DNA of 64,000 bases, from the NCBI GenBank assembly GCA_042408595.1, contig JBHOQX010000005.1:1-64000 (forward strand), given 5' to 3'. Source of the stretch: JBHOQX01 sp042408595 (GTDB lineage Bacteria; Chloroflexota; Chloroflexia; Chloroflexales; Roseiflexaceae). Under the pieces are notes generated by a model, which saw nothing but the letters and a program-made list of their open reading frames with translations, was not told where the DNA came from and ran no database searches. Position numbers and translations under genes: made by a program. Shown here piece after piece: positions 8,407-16,868 of the stretch; positions within the stretch are counted from its first letter, which is position 1; every line of letters begins with the position of its first letter.

Positions 8407-9304
8407 ACTCCCTCGGCGGCACACTGCGCAGATAGGCGATGATCGCCCGCACCTCACGATCGGTCATACCGCTATAGTACTTCCACGGCATGAAATCGCT
8501 GATCGGCGCGCCGCCTGGCCGCTTCCCCTCGCGAATAATACGTACCAGGTCGTCGTCGCTGTAGCCCTGCACCGCCCCGGCCGGCGTGATGTTCGGCATC
8601 GCCGGAAAGTTCGGCGGCGCACCGGGGATGCGCCCGCCGGAGAGGGTGGGACCGTGGCAGCCCATGCAGCCGGTGGTGCGCGCCAGGTAGCGGCCGTACT
8701 CTTCGGTTGGCGCGGGGGCGATCACGGGCGGCGGCGGACCGGCTCCTACCACCGATTCGGCGGACAGCAGGTTGGCCTGGTTCGTGACCATCAGCAGCCG
8801 GGCCAGCAGGCCAACGCGGTTCGGCGGCAGTTCGTTGTCCACCGGTGGCACACTCTTGATGTACGCGATCACCGCCGCCAGATCGTCCGCGTTCAGGTGA
8901 ACGTAATCGTCCACCGGCATCACAACCAGCGAGCGCCCATCCGGCTTGACGCCGTGGCGAATCGCGCGGACGAAGTCGGCGTCACTGAGGTGTCCGCCCA
9001 CGCCACCCTTGCCACGCGTGAGGTTGGCCGTGCTCACCATACCGAGCAGCGGGTCATCGATGTACTTCGCCTTGCCGCCCAGGTCCGCGCCGTGGCAATC
9101 GACACAGGCCAGCAGGTTGACAACCAGGTGCCGCCCGCGCTCGATGCTCGCCGGGTCACCCGGGATGGCGATCGGCTCCGCGCCGACGGCATACACCCGG
9201 TTGATTCGCATCTCGCTGGCGATGTACACGCCGAGCGCCGCCAGCAGCAGCAGCCCGACCAGCCCGCCGAGCACGATCCCCGTCCATTTCAGAAAGGTCT
9301 TCAC
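8393..9304 (-). CDS. Membrane-anchored diheme c-type cytochrome
   Basis: 303 aa: N-terminal TM anchor (residues about 8-30), then two cytochrome c domains with heme motifs CVDCH (about residues 67-71) and CMGCH (about 213-217). Candidate distal Met ligands occur in VVMPVDDY and DFMPWKYY. It resembles diheme cytochromes that donate electrons to terminal oxidases, and the nearby ba3 oxidase makes that plausible but unproven. GTG start at 9304 after a GAGGT site. The tandem domains are alike (…AVIAYIKSVPP and …AIIAYLRSVPP), indicating an internal duplication. Confidence 0.88.
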   Translation of the reverse strand: MKTFLKWTGIVLGGLVGLLLLAALGVYIASEMRINRVYAVGAEPIAIPGDPASIERGRHLVVNLLACVDCHGADLGGKAKYIDDPLLGMVSTANLTRGKGGVGGHLSDADFVRAIRHGVKPDGRSLVVMPVDDYVHLNADDLAAVIAYIKSVPPVDNELPPNRVGLLARLLMVTNQANLLSAESVVGAGPPPPVIAPAPTEEYGRYLARTTGCMGCHGPTLSGGRIPGAPPNFPAMPNITPAGAVQGYSDDDLVRIIREGKRPGGAPISDFMPWKYYSGMTDREVRAIIAYLRSVPPREYGNR

Positions 9305-9332
9305 ACATACCTCGCATCACTGCACCCAGGGG

Positions 9333-9361
9333 GCAGGGTTCAGGGATCGGGAGAACCCTGC
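9333..9361. repeat. 9-bp hairpin in degenerate intergenic repeat
   Basis: GCAGGGTTC (9333-9341) and GAACCCTGC (9353-9361) form a perfect stem with an 11-nt loop. There is no T-tract on either strand, so it is a weak terminator candidate. It sits in CAGGG-rich text of the kind seen between genes elsewhere in the window. Confidence 0.4.
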
Positions 9362-9409
9362 AGCCCTGGCGCCTACGGCCCCTGGAACATCGGCCGCATC
9401 CCGCTCCCC

Positions 9410-10030
9410 TCACGCCCGCCGCCGAAGCGCCGCGCCGAGCCAGACAAGCCACACTGGGTTGATGGCGAAGCCGGCCAACAACACCGGGATGAGCAGAAGC
9501 GGGTTCGCCGGGCTGAGAACCGTCAGCCGGGCGATGGAGATCATAACTTGCAAGACGCCCAGGAGCAGCCCGAGGTTACCGAGGCCGCGCGCGCCCACGC
9601 GACGCAGGAGCACGGAGAGGATCAGCGTGCCGAGACCGGCAGCGCCGAAGGTAAGGAGGCCGCGCGGATCGGCCGGGAAGGGCAGGTCCGGGCCGGCGGC
9701 CGGCGGCGGGGTGATCGCGTTCGCCAGATCGTAGCCGCCGTGCGCCGCCGCGCCGAGCGCCCCGGCGGCGGCGAAGATCAGCCCGAGTCTCGCCGCAGAG
9801 TCATCCGCCGTGCGCACCCAGGCGGACAACCCCGCCAGCACGACGATCATCAGCAGGCCGCCGAGCATCAGGAACAGTCCGTGGAGCAGCGGCTGCTGCA
9901 GGACGACGAACGCCACCGCATATGCCAGCCCGGCCACACCTGCGCCGATCGCCGCCAGGCCCGCCACCCGCCCGAATCTCGCCCTATCTGTCGCGTCCGC
10001 CGGTTGTACGGTCATCGGTCCGGTTGCCAT
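9410..10030 (-). CDS. Hypothetical polytopic membrane protein
   Basis: 206 aa with about six hydrophobic segments, Gly/Ala/Leu-rich, with no catalytic motif I recognise. The C terminus NPVWLVWLGAALRRRA looks like a final TM helix with a positive cytoplasmic tail. A DUF4386-like family is possible but I could not confirm it. The ATG at 10030 has a GGAGGG ribosome site. It is divergent from the carboxyltransferase gene, and the 148-nt region between them holds a 16-nt perfect palindrome. Confidence 0.65.
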   Translation of the reverse strand: MATGPMTVQPADATDRARFGRVAGLAAIGAGVAGLAYAVAFVVLQQPLLHGLFLMLGGLLMIVVLAGLSAWVRTADDSAARLGLIFAAAGALGAAAHGGYDLANAITPPPAAGPDLPFPADPRGLLTFGAAGLGTLILSVLLRRVGARGLGNLGLLLGVLQVMISIARLTVLSPANPLLLIPVLLAGFAINPVWLVWLGAALRRRA

Positions 10031-10123
10031 CGGTATACCCTCCAGATGGGCGCGCTCAGGAGGCGCGCAGATGGTGTTCTGCCAGACAGTGCGAGCCGCC
10101 ACATGCGGCTGGATGATGCCGCG

Positions 10124-10139
10124 TACCACGATCGTGGTA
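10124..10139. promoter_or_regulatory. 16-nt perfect palindrome, candidate operator
   Basis: TACCACGATCGTGGTA is a perfect 16-nt palindrome in the divergent region between a membrane-protein gene and the acyl-CoA carboxyltransferase gene. A second inverted repeat, AGCCGC-5-GCGGCT (10094-10110), lies beside it. The shape is typical of a dimeric repressor site. No regulator gene is adjacent. Confidence 0.45.
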
Positions 10140-10178
10140 TCATGCGCCGCACCGCATGCTGAGCAGAGGGCTACCGCC

Positions 10179-11729
10179 GTGAAGACCACCCGCGAACGCA
10201 TCGAGGATCTGCGCCGCCGCCGCGCGCAGGCCCGCACGACCGACCCGGACGCCGTCGCCAGGCAGCACGCCCGCGGCAAGCTCACCGCCCGCGAGCGCGT
10301 CGAGCGCCTGCTCGACCCCGGCTCGTTCGTCGAGCTGGATGCCTTCGCCGTCCACCGCACGAGCAACTTCGGCATGGCGCGGCGCCGGCCGCTGGGCGAC
10401 GGCGTGATCACCGGGCACGGCACCATCGACGGGCGCCCGGTCTGCCTCTTCTCGCAGGATTTCACCGTCTTCGGCGGCTCGCTTGGCGAGGTCTTCGCCG
10501 AGAAGATCTGCAAGGTCATGGACCTGGCGGTCAAGATGGGCGTGCCGTGCATCGGCCTGAACGACTCCGGCGGCGCGCGCATCCAGGAAGGGGTCGTCAG
10601 TCTCGGCGGCTACGCCGAGATCTTCTACCGCAACGTCGTCGCGTCCGGGGTCATTCCGCAACTCTCGCTGATCGCCGGGCCGTGCGCTGGCGGGGCGGTC
10701 TACTCCCCCGCCATGACCGACTTCATCTTCATGGTCAAGGGCACGTCGCAAATGTTTATCACCGGCCCGGATGTCATCCAGACCGTCACCGGCGAGACGG
10801 TCGGCTTCGAGGAGTTGGGCGGCGCGATGACGCACAACAGCCGCAGCGGCGTGGCGCACTTCGCCGCCGAGGACGAGGACGAGGCGTTCGACCAATTGCG
10901 GATGCTGCTCTCGTTCATTCCGTCGAACAACCTGGACGACCCGCCCTACCTCGAGCCGGCAGACGACCCGGAGCGCATGGACGAGGCGTTGCAGGAGATT
11001 ATCCCGGACAATCCGCGCAAACCGTACGACATGCTCGACGTGATCCATGCCGTGGTGGATGACGGGGCGTTCTTCGAGGTGCAGCCGTACTGGGCGCGCA
11101 ACATCGTGATCGGGTTCGCCCGGCTGGATGGCCACGCCGTCGGGGTGGTCGGCAACCAGCCGATGCACATGGCGGGCACGCTCGACATCGACTCGTCGAT
11201 CAAGGCCGCCCGGTTCGTGCGGTTTTGCGATGCATTCAACATCCCCCTGGTGACGTTCGTGGACGTGCCCGGCTTCCTGCCCGGCACGCAGCAGGAGTAC
11301 GGCGGCATCATCCGCCATGGCGCCAAGCTGCTCTACGCCTATTGCGAGGCGACCGTGCCGAAGCTGACGGTGATCACCCGCAAGGCATACGGCGGCGCCT
11401 ACGACGTGATGGCGAGCAAGCACATCCGCGCGGACTTCAACTTCGCCTGGCCGACGGCCGAGATCGCGGTGATGGGGGTGGACGCGGCGGTCAAGATCAT
11501 CTTCCGCAAGGAGCTGGCCGAGGCGGCCGACCCGGAGGCGCGCCTGGCCGAGCTGGTCGAAGATTACCAGAACCGTTTCGCCAACCCGTATGTCGCCGCC
11601 GAGCGCGGCTATGTGGACGAGGTGATCGAGCCGCGCGAGACGCGCCCGGCGCTGGTCCGGGCGCTGCGCCTGGCGCGGACAAAGCGGCAGAGCCTGCCGC
11701 CGCGCAAACACGGCAACATCCCGTTGTGA
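10179..11729 (+). CDS. Acyl-CoA carboxylase carboxyltransferase (propionyl-CoA carboxylase beta-like)
   Basis: 516 aa, the usual length for the beta subunit. It transfers carboxyl from carboxybiotin to propionyl- or acetyl-CoA. Two crotonase-fold carboxyltransferase halves are visible, with GGARIQEG and GPCAGGAVYSPA in the N half and DVPGFLPGTQQEYGGIIRHG plus RKAYGGAYDVM in the C half. The C-terminal KHGNIPL is characteristic of PccB/MmdA-type subunits. No biotin carboxylase or biotin carrier is adjacent, so partners are elsewhere. It could alternatively serve a decarboxylase or the 3-hydroxypropionate pathway. GTG start at 10179, eight bases after AGAGGG. Confidence 0.9.
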   Translation: MKTTRERIEDLRRRRAQARTTDPDAVARQHARGKLTARERVERLLDPGSFVELDAFAVHRTSNFGMARRRPLGDGVITGHGTIDGRPVCLFSQDFTVFGGSLGEVFAEKICKVMDLAVKMGVPCIGLNDSGGARIQEGVVSLGGYAEIFYRNVVASGVIPQLSLIAGPCAGGAVYSPAMTDFIFMVKGTSQMFITGPDVIQTVTGETVGFEELGGAMTHNSRSGVAHFAAEDEDEAFDQLRMLLSFIPSNNLDDPPYLEPADDPERMDEALQEIIPDNPRKPYDMLDVIHAVVDDGAFFEVQPYWARNIVIGFARLDGHAVGVVGNQPMHMAGTLDIDSSIKAARFVRFCDAFNIPLVTFVDVPGFLPGTQQEYGGIIRHGAKLLYAYCEATVPKLTVITRKAYGGAYDVMASKHIRADFNFAWPTAEIAVMGVDAAVKIIFRKELAEAADPEARLAELVEDYQNRFANPYVAAERGYVDEVIEPRETRPALVRALRLARTKRQSLPPRKHGNIPL

Positions 11730-12063
11730 GGCCGCCCGGCGATAGGCGCGGTGCCCGCCGCCCGCGGGCGGGGGTGGTCGGCCCATGGTGGGCGATGGAC
11801 GACAACGGACGACGGACGAACGCCAGGCGCAGGAGACCCGGAGACACCGTCCGGTGCCCGCCGTTCACCGACGGACGACGGACACACGTCGGCCATGGAG
11901 CGATGGTACGCCTGTGGCCGAATTCGGCATTTCGCATTACCGAATCTCAATCTCAATACCTATTGCGCACCTTCTCACCGATATGTTAAGATAGCCGCGT
12001 CATCTGGTGCGGCGCCTTGTTGCTCGATACGGGTACGCAATGTGCTGATGTGGTTGAACGAGT
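11730..12063. other. Gene-free stretch with low-complexity GGACGACGGAC repeats and a promoter
   Basis: No ORF is credible. GACGACGGAC-type units recur at 11798-11820 and 11871-11884. A weak promoter, TTGCGC (11963-11968) and TAAGAT (11987-11992) with 18-nt spacing, precedes the anti-sigma regulatory module. The final 120 nt are visibly more AT-rich than the surroundings. Confidence 0.5.
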
Positions 12064-12513
12064 ATGGCGAGCGACACAGAGCCCAAGGAGCGGGTCGTTG
12101 AACTCCGGCTCCCGAGCCGGCTGGGGTATGAAAAAGTTGCCATGGATACCGCCGCATCGCTCGCCCGCCGCATGGGGTTCGACAGCGAGCGGATCGAGGC
12201 GCTCCGCACAGCGATCGGCGAAGCGGTGACCAACGCCATCGAGCATGGCAACGCCCATGATGACGCGACAAAGGTGACGGTGCTCGTAACCCTCCGCCCC
12301 GGCGAACTGGTCGTGAGTGTGGCCGATCAGGGCCGCAAGCCGCTCGAAAAGGACGAGACGACGATCACCCCCCGCATCGAAGAGGCGCTCAGCAAGGATG
12401 ACAAAGGCGGTTGGGGCATTTGGCTGATCCGCAGCCTGATGGATGAGGTAGAGTTCAGCACCGCGCCAACCGGCGGCAATCAGATCCGCATGGTCATCCA
12501 CCTGGAGCGATGA
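12064..12513 (+). CDS. RsbW-like anti-sigma factor serine kinase (HATPase_c)
   Basis: 149 aa GHKL ATPase-fold protein. The N box EAVTNAIEHGN and the G box GGWGIWLI are intact. Such proteins phosphorylate a STAS antagonist and bind either it or a sigma factor. It is immediately followed (13 nt) by a second RsbW-like gene and then a STAS gene, making a partner-switching set. No sigma factor is nearby. Confidence 0.87.
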   Translation: MASDTEPKERVVELRLPSRLGYEKVAMDTAASLARRMGFDSERIEALRTAIGEAVTNAIEHGNAHDDATKVTVLVTLRPGELVVSVADQGRKPLEKDETTITPRIEEALSKDDKGGWGIWLIRSLMDEVEFSTAPTGGNQIRMVIHLER

Positions 12514-12526
12514 GGGCCATAGGAGC

Positions 12527-12997
12527 ATGGAGACGACGTCGCAGCCGGCATCGATCGAGCTTTCCTTCCCGAGCGAGCTTGGCTATGAGAAGATCGCTCG
12601 CGAGGCGGTCGCTGCGTTCGCGCGCCGCCTGGGGTTCGAGCCGGAACTGATCGACGATTTGAAGACGGCGCTCGGCGAGGCGTGTGTCAATGCGATCGAG
12701 CACGGCAACGGGTGCACACCGGACACGCGGGTGAGCATCGTGTGCAACTGCGAGGGTGGCCGGCTGCTGGTGGAAGTCTGCGATGAAGGCGCGGTGGTCT
12801 TCGAGAGCGCGCCGCCGCCCGTGCCGATCGAAGCGAAGCTCAGCGGCCTAGCCCCAGCGCGCGGCATGGGCCTGATGATCATCGCCCAACTGGTCGATGA
12901 GGCGGGCTTCGGCGCGTCGCCAACTGGCGGCAATCGCTTCTGGTTCGCCATCAGACGCCGGCTAACACACGCTGCGCCGGCCACAGGGGCGCCCTGA
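12527..12997 (+). CDS. Second RsbW-like anti-sigma factor serine kinase
   Basis: 156 aa, a paralogue of the preceding gene (shared openings ELRLPSRLGYEKVA and ELSFPSELGYEKIA). N box EACVNAIEHGNG and G box ARGMGLMII are intact; the region between them is more divergent. Two kinases with one STAS protein suggests either different inputs or different targets. The tail LTHAAPATGAP is low-complexity. A 220-nt gap separates it from the STAS gene. Confidence 0.85.
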   Translation: METTSQPASIELSFPSELGYEKIAREAVAAFARRLGFEPELIDDLKTALGEACVNAIEHGNGCTPDTRVSIVCNCEGGRLLVEVCDEGAVVFESAPPPVPIEAKLSGLAPARGMGLMIIAQLVDEAGFGASPTGGNRFWFAIRRRLTHAAPATGAP

Positions 12998-13217
12998 CGA
13001 TTGTAGCTTGCAGCTTGCCTGACCGTCTGGCTTCTGGCCGTTGTGTGATTGCGGATTGTATGGACAGCGCTGCCCGATTCAGCAGGATGGTTGCGCACGA
13101 GACACGGATGCCGCAGCGCACACCGAGCGCACAGCGGTTGAGCAGTTCAACGCATCCACTGCGTGTGGTCTCTGTGGCTCACTTCTGTAAGAGGACGCAA
13201 CAAGGAGCGTGAACGGT

Positions 13218-13583
13218 ATGATGCTAGAGGATGAACTGAGCGTCGAGATCCGCGAGCGCGACGGCGTGGCGATCATCGACCTGAACGGCGACGTGACGAC
13301 CTTCGCGGAAGAGAAGATCAACAGCGCCTACGCGCAGGTGACCAGCCAGGGCGCGAAACAGATTTTGCTGAACTTCCGCCAGAACGACTATATCAATAGC
13401 GCCGGGATCGCGATCCTGATCGGAATCGTCACTGAGGTCAACCGCAATGGCCAGAAGCTGGCGGTGAGCGGCCTGTCGCAGCACTTCCAGAAGATCTTCC
13501 GTATGGTCGGTCTCGCGCAGTACGCCGAGATCTACCAGGACGAGGACGAGGCCGTTCGCGGCTTCAACGCCGTCGCCAGATAA
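13218..13583 (+). CDS. STAS-domain anti-sigma factor antagonist (RsbV/SpoIIAA-like)
   Basis: 121 aa single STAS domain: beta-strand VAIIDLNGDV, then NDYINSAGIAILIGI, in which the Ser before Ala-Gly is the usual phosphorylation site. It would bind unphosphorylated to RsbW-type kinases and release their target. The frame opens at GTG 13209, but AAGGAG at 13202-13207 is only one base from it; ATG 13218 is ten bases away and was chosen. Confidence 0.88.
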   Translation: MMLEDELSVEIRERDGVAIIDLNGDVTTFAEEKINSAYAQVTSQGAKQILLNFRQNDYINSAGIAILIGIVTEVNRNGQKLAVSGLSQHFQKIFRMVGLAQYAEIYQDEDEAVRGFNAVAR

Positions 13584-13660
13584 GCCGGGAGCGAAGGGAC
13601 GGCGGAGGACGGGCGACCATGCGATTGTCGTTCGTCCTCTGGCTCCGGCCCGCATCGCGA

Positions 13661-14707
13661 TCAGCGTACCGTTATCCCCTCTCCCTCGCGCACCACCCCG
13701 ATCGACCAACACGACTCGCCAGCCGCGCGCATGGCGTCCAGCAGCGCCGCCGCCGCATCTGCCGGGAGCGCCAACAGCAGCCCGCCCGACGTCTGCGGAT
13801 CAAAGAGCAACTCCACGCGCGCCCCGTCCAGGCCGCCGCCCAGGCGCACGTAGCCGTCGCCGAGCAGATAGTCGCGGTTGCGCCGCAGACCGCCGGGGAA
13901 GATAGCGGCCCGGGCGTAGTCGAGCGCGCCCGGCAGCAGGGGCACGGCCTCCGACCAGATCTCTAGCCCGACAGCGCTGTTGCGCGCTAGCTCGGCGGCG
14001 TGCCCCAGCAGCCCGAAGCCGGTGATGTCTGTCCCGCTGCGCACGCCCGCCGCGACCGCCAGCTCGGCCGCGCGGCGGTTGAGCCGGAGCATGCTCGCCG
14101 TCGCCGCGGCCACGTGTTCGGCGTGCGCCAGGCCGCGCTTCAGCGCCGTGGTGACCGTCCCGGTGCCGAGCGGCTTGGTGAGCAACAGCACGTCGCCGGG
14201 GCGCGCGCCAGCCTTGGCGATCAGCCGGGCCGGGTGCACCAGCCCAGTGACGCACAGGCCGTACTTCGGCTCCTGGTCGATCACCGTGTGCCCGCCGGCG
14301 ACCACTGCGCCCGCCTCCGCGACCTTGTCCGCCCCGCCCTGCAGGATAGCGCCGATCACGGCGGGCGGCATGTCCTCTGGGAAGCCGGCGATCGCCAGCG
14401 CCAGGATCGGGCGGCCGCCCATAGCGTAGACATCGCTCAGGGCGTTCGCGGCGGCGATCGCACCGAAGGTGGATGGGTCGTCCACGATCGGCGGGAAAAA
14501 ATCGACAGTCTGCACCAGCGCCGTGTCGTCCGACAGGCGATAGACCGCGGCGTCGTCGCTCACCTCCAGGCCGACGAGCAGGCGCGGGTCCGTTGGCAGG
14601 TTGAGCGAGCGCAGCACCTGCGCCAGGGCAGCGGGGCCCATCTTGGCGGCTCAGCCGGCGCAGGAAGCCATGCTCGTCAGCCGGCGGATGTCGTCTCGCG
14701 AGTGCAT
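13661..14707 (-). CDS. selD: Selenide, water dikinase with selenocysteine at the catalytic position
   Basis: 348 aa when the in-frame TGA at 14651-14653 is read as selenocysteine (U19). It makes selenophosphate from selenide and ATP. Translation from ATG 14707 (GAGAAGG site, 7-nt spacer) gives RRLTSMASCAG-U-AAKMGP, aligning with E. coli SelD RLTQYSHGAGCGCK: U19 replaces catalytic Cys17 and the essential Lys is K22. Later motifs are the normal SelD set: DDAAVY, DFFPPIVD, NALSDVYAMGG, AGGHT, TDITGFGLLGH, DPQTSGG. A standard ORF caller would start at the Met four codons after the TGA and lose the active site. A SECIS-like hairpin lies just downstream of the TGA. Confidence 0.9.
14609..14623 (-). 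promoter_or_regulatory. Candidate bacterial SECIS hairpin in selD
   Basis: On the minus strand GCGCA-GGTGC-TGCGC forms a 5-bp stem with a GGU-starting apical loop, 27 nt after the TGA. The GCAGGU…UGC core resembles the E. coli fdhF SECIS loop. It was judged by eye only, without folding. Confidence 0.55.
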
Positions 14708-14762
14708 GGGCAGGCCTTCTCCACAGGAGCGGATTGGGCTGTCGGTGTGGTCGCGCCTCCAG

Positions 14763-16127
14763 CTACAGCCGGAGCATTATACACGTTGCACCCGTATCCT
14801 GCATTTTATGGGCGCTGCTCCAGCACCGCCTCGGGCAGGTACAATCGCCCTTCATCAGCGTCGTACTCGAACAGCTCGGCGTAGCGCCCCCAATCGACAG
14901 CGGTCGCGAACTGCCGCTCCGCTTCCTGTTCGGAAAGTGCTCGTCGAGCAGATCGAGGAAGAAATCGGCGCGGAGACTCCCGTCTTTCGCTTGCTGAAGC
15001 GCCTGATACATTGCGGCAAGCATAGGAATGCGCGACAGCGCCTGCTGCCGGAAGAGATCTTTGCTACGCAGAATGGTCGTGGTAGCAAAATCGCGGCCCG
15101 CCTCCGTCAGCACGACGTCGGCATCCGACACGTCGGCGAATCCAAGCAGCACGGCGGCGTCCAGGATCGGCAGTAGGTCATCGACGGTCAGCAGCAGCTG
15201 ATCGGCGAGCGCGGGCAGGTCGGCGCGGCCGCCATGCTGCTCGAGGATTTCCAGCAGGCCGCTGATGGCGCCGGCGCGTACATGGGGCAGCGGCCGGGCG
15301 TATGGGGAGACCGGGCGCGGTGGCCGCTGTGGCGTCGCCACTTCCGCCTCCGGATTGGTCATCACCGTGTAGATATACTCGACCAACTCCGTGAAATGCG
15401 GATGGCTCCGCTCGCGTGGGCGGGGCAGGTCGATCCGTACCTCGCCGCGGACGTGGCCGGGATTGGCACCGAGCACAATCACCCGGTCGGCAAGGAGGAC
15501 GGCCTCATCGATGTTATGCGTGACGATCAGGATGCTCTGCGCCGGAAAACTGCCCGCTTCCCACAAGTCGCCGATCTCGCCGCGCAGGTTTTCGGCCGTG
15601 AGCACATCCAGTGCGGAGAACGGCTCGTCCATACACAGCACTCGTGGCCGGACGACGAAGGCCCGCGCGAAGCCGACGCGCTGGCGCATACCGCCCGAGA
15701 GCTCCTTCGGATAGGCGCTCTCGAAGCCATCCAGTCCCACCATGTCGATCGCCTGAAGCGCCCGCATATGCCGCTCGGCGGGTGGGACTCCCCGCGCCTC
15801 CAACCCGACTTCGACATTCTCCTGCACCGTGAGCCAGGGCAGCAGGGCAAAGCTCTGAAAGACCATGGCGACATCCGGGTTCGCGCCGTGCAACTCCCGC
15901 CCACTGCTCAGCACCCGCCCGCGGCTGGGCGGGATCAGGCCGGCCAGAATGCGCAGCAGCGTGCTTTTGCCGCTGCCGCTGCGGCCAAGCAGCGCGACAA
16001 CCTCGCCAGCGCGAATCCCAAGCGAAATATCTTCCAGCACGGTGAACTCGCCGGCGCCATCCGGCCTGGGAAATGTCTTGAAGACATGCTCGGTGTCCAG
16101 CAGCGCGCCGTTCGCCTGGATCGTCAT
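14763..16127 (-). CDS. NitT/TauT-type ABC transporter ATP-binding protein, C terminus frameshifted
   Basis: 454 aa as encoded. The N-terminal half is an intact ABC ATPase: Walker A GRSGSGKST, Q loop, signature LSGGMRQR, Walker B VLCMDEPFSALD, switch His in VTHN. The C-terminal half is the AAA-associated domain found in nitrate/sulfonate/bicarbonate-type importers. After …LLDEHFP (about 14932) the frame becomes junk (NRKRSGSSRPL…); shifting one base restores the expected EQEAERQFATAVDWGRYAEL and a natural TAA at 14806. A one-base loss (probably CCGGAA to CCGAA) is therefore likely, real or from assembly. The start ATG 16127 has a GAGG site and directly follows the permease gene. Confidence 0.82.
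   Translation of the reverse strand: MTIQANGALLDTEHVFKTFPRPDGAGEFTVLEDISLGIRAGEVVALLGRSGSGKSTLLRILAGLIPPSRGRVLSSGRELHGANPDVAMVFQSFALLPWLTVQENVEVGLEARGVPPAERHMRALQAIDMVGLDGFESAYPKELSGGMRQRVGFARAFVVRPRVLCMDEPFSALDVLTAENLRGEIGDLWEAGSFPAQSILIVTHNIDEAVLLADRVIVLGANPGHVRGEVRIDLPRPRERSHPHFTELVEYIYTVMTNPEAEVATPQRPPRPVSPYARPLPHVRAGAISGLLEILEQHGGRADLPALADQLLLTVDDLLPILDAAVLLGFADVSDADVVLTEAGRDFATTTILRSKDLFRQQALSRIPMLAAMYQALQQAKDGSLRADFFLDLLDEHFPNRKRSGSSRPLSIGGATPSCSSTTLMKGDCTCPRRCWSSAHKMQDTGATCIMLRL
14776..14781 (-). promoter_or_regulatory. -10 element of a probable selD promoter
   Basis: A consensus TATAAT on the minus strand lies 68 nt before the selD ATG. The -35 region (ATGCAG at 17-nt spacing) is poor. 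The position, just after the end of the ABC ATPase gene, fits a separate selD promoter. Confidence 0.45.
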
Positions 16128-16151
16128 GTCATACCTCGCTTTCGTGCCCGG

Positions 16152-16868
16152 CTAGCCGAGTCGATACTTGTGCTCCGCCAAGGTATACAGCGGCTGCCAG
16201 AGCAGCCGATTGAGCCCGACAACGCACAGACTCATCATCCCCACGCCGAGCACGATCCGCGGCCAGTCGCCGACAGCCGTCGCCTCGGCGATGTACGCCC
16301 CGAGTCCGGTGGCCACCAGCGTTGTGTCGCCCCACGAGACGAGCTCCGCGACGATGCTGGCGTTCCAGGCTCCGCCCGCGGCGGTCAGCGCGCCAGTGAC
16401 CCATGCGCCGAAGATCGCCGGAATTATCAGCCGCTTCCACAGCAGCCAGCCGGTCATGCCGATGTTGGCCGCCATTTCGCGCAGATCGGTGGGAACGCTC
16501 TGCGCGCCGGCGATGACGTTGAACAGGATGTACCACTGCGCCCCGAGCGACATCAGCAGGATGCTACCCCAGTTGATGCTCACCCCGCTGCGGATAAAGA
16601 AGCGCGTCGCGAACGGGAAAAGAAAATTGGCCGGAAAGGACGAGAGGAACTGCACCACTGGCTGCAACAGGCGCGAAAGGCGCGGGTTGAAGCCGATCGC
16701 CACGCCCACCGGCACCCAGATCAGCGTGCTGAACGCCACCACCACCAGGACGCGGGCGAAGGTGGCCATGCCGAGCAGGAGCGCTCGCCCGACCTCGCCC
16801 CAACCCACGCCGCGAACGACGAAACTCGCCCCGAGCGCCAGCAGCGCCGCGGCGCTGGCGATCACCAC
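16152..16868 (-). CDS. ABC transporter permease, second half
   Basis: 238 aa with the binding-protein-dependent transport fold and the EAA-type loop LREMAANIGMTGWLLWKRLIIPAIF. ILFNVIAGAQSVPTDLR and AAGGAWNASIVAE are typical of the second domain of double permeases in the NitT/TauT group, which are usually one polypeptide of about 570 residues. Here the half opens at GTG 16868, overlapping the previous stop by a few bases and in a different frame. That is either a frameshift or a natural split with translational coupling. Confidence 0.75.
   Translation of the reverse strand: MVIASAAALLALGASFVVRGVGWGEVGRALLLGMATFARVLVVVAFSTLIWVPVGVAIGFNPRLSRLLQPVVQFLSSFPANFLFPFATRFFIRSGVSINWGSILLMSLGAQWYILFNVIAGAQSVPTDLREMAANIGMTGWLLWKRLIIPAIFGAWVTGALTAAGGAWNASIVAELVSWGDTTLVATGLGAYIAEATAVGDWPRIVLGVGMMSLCVVGLNRLLWQPLYTLAEHKYRLG

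Noticed and set aside
8162..10162. 666-aa plus-strand ORF over the cytochrome region
   Set aside because: Antisense to three minus-strand genes with recognisable heme and acetyltransferase motifs.
13661..14641. SelD starting at the Met at 14641
   Set aside because: This start removes the catalytic residue; the selenocysteine reading restores the conserved N terminus.
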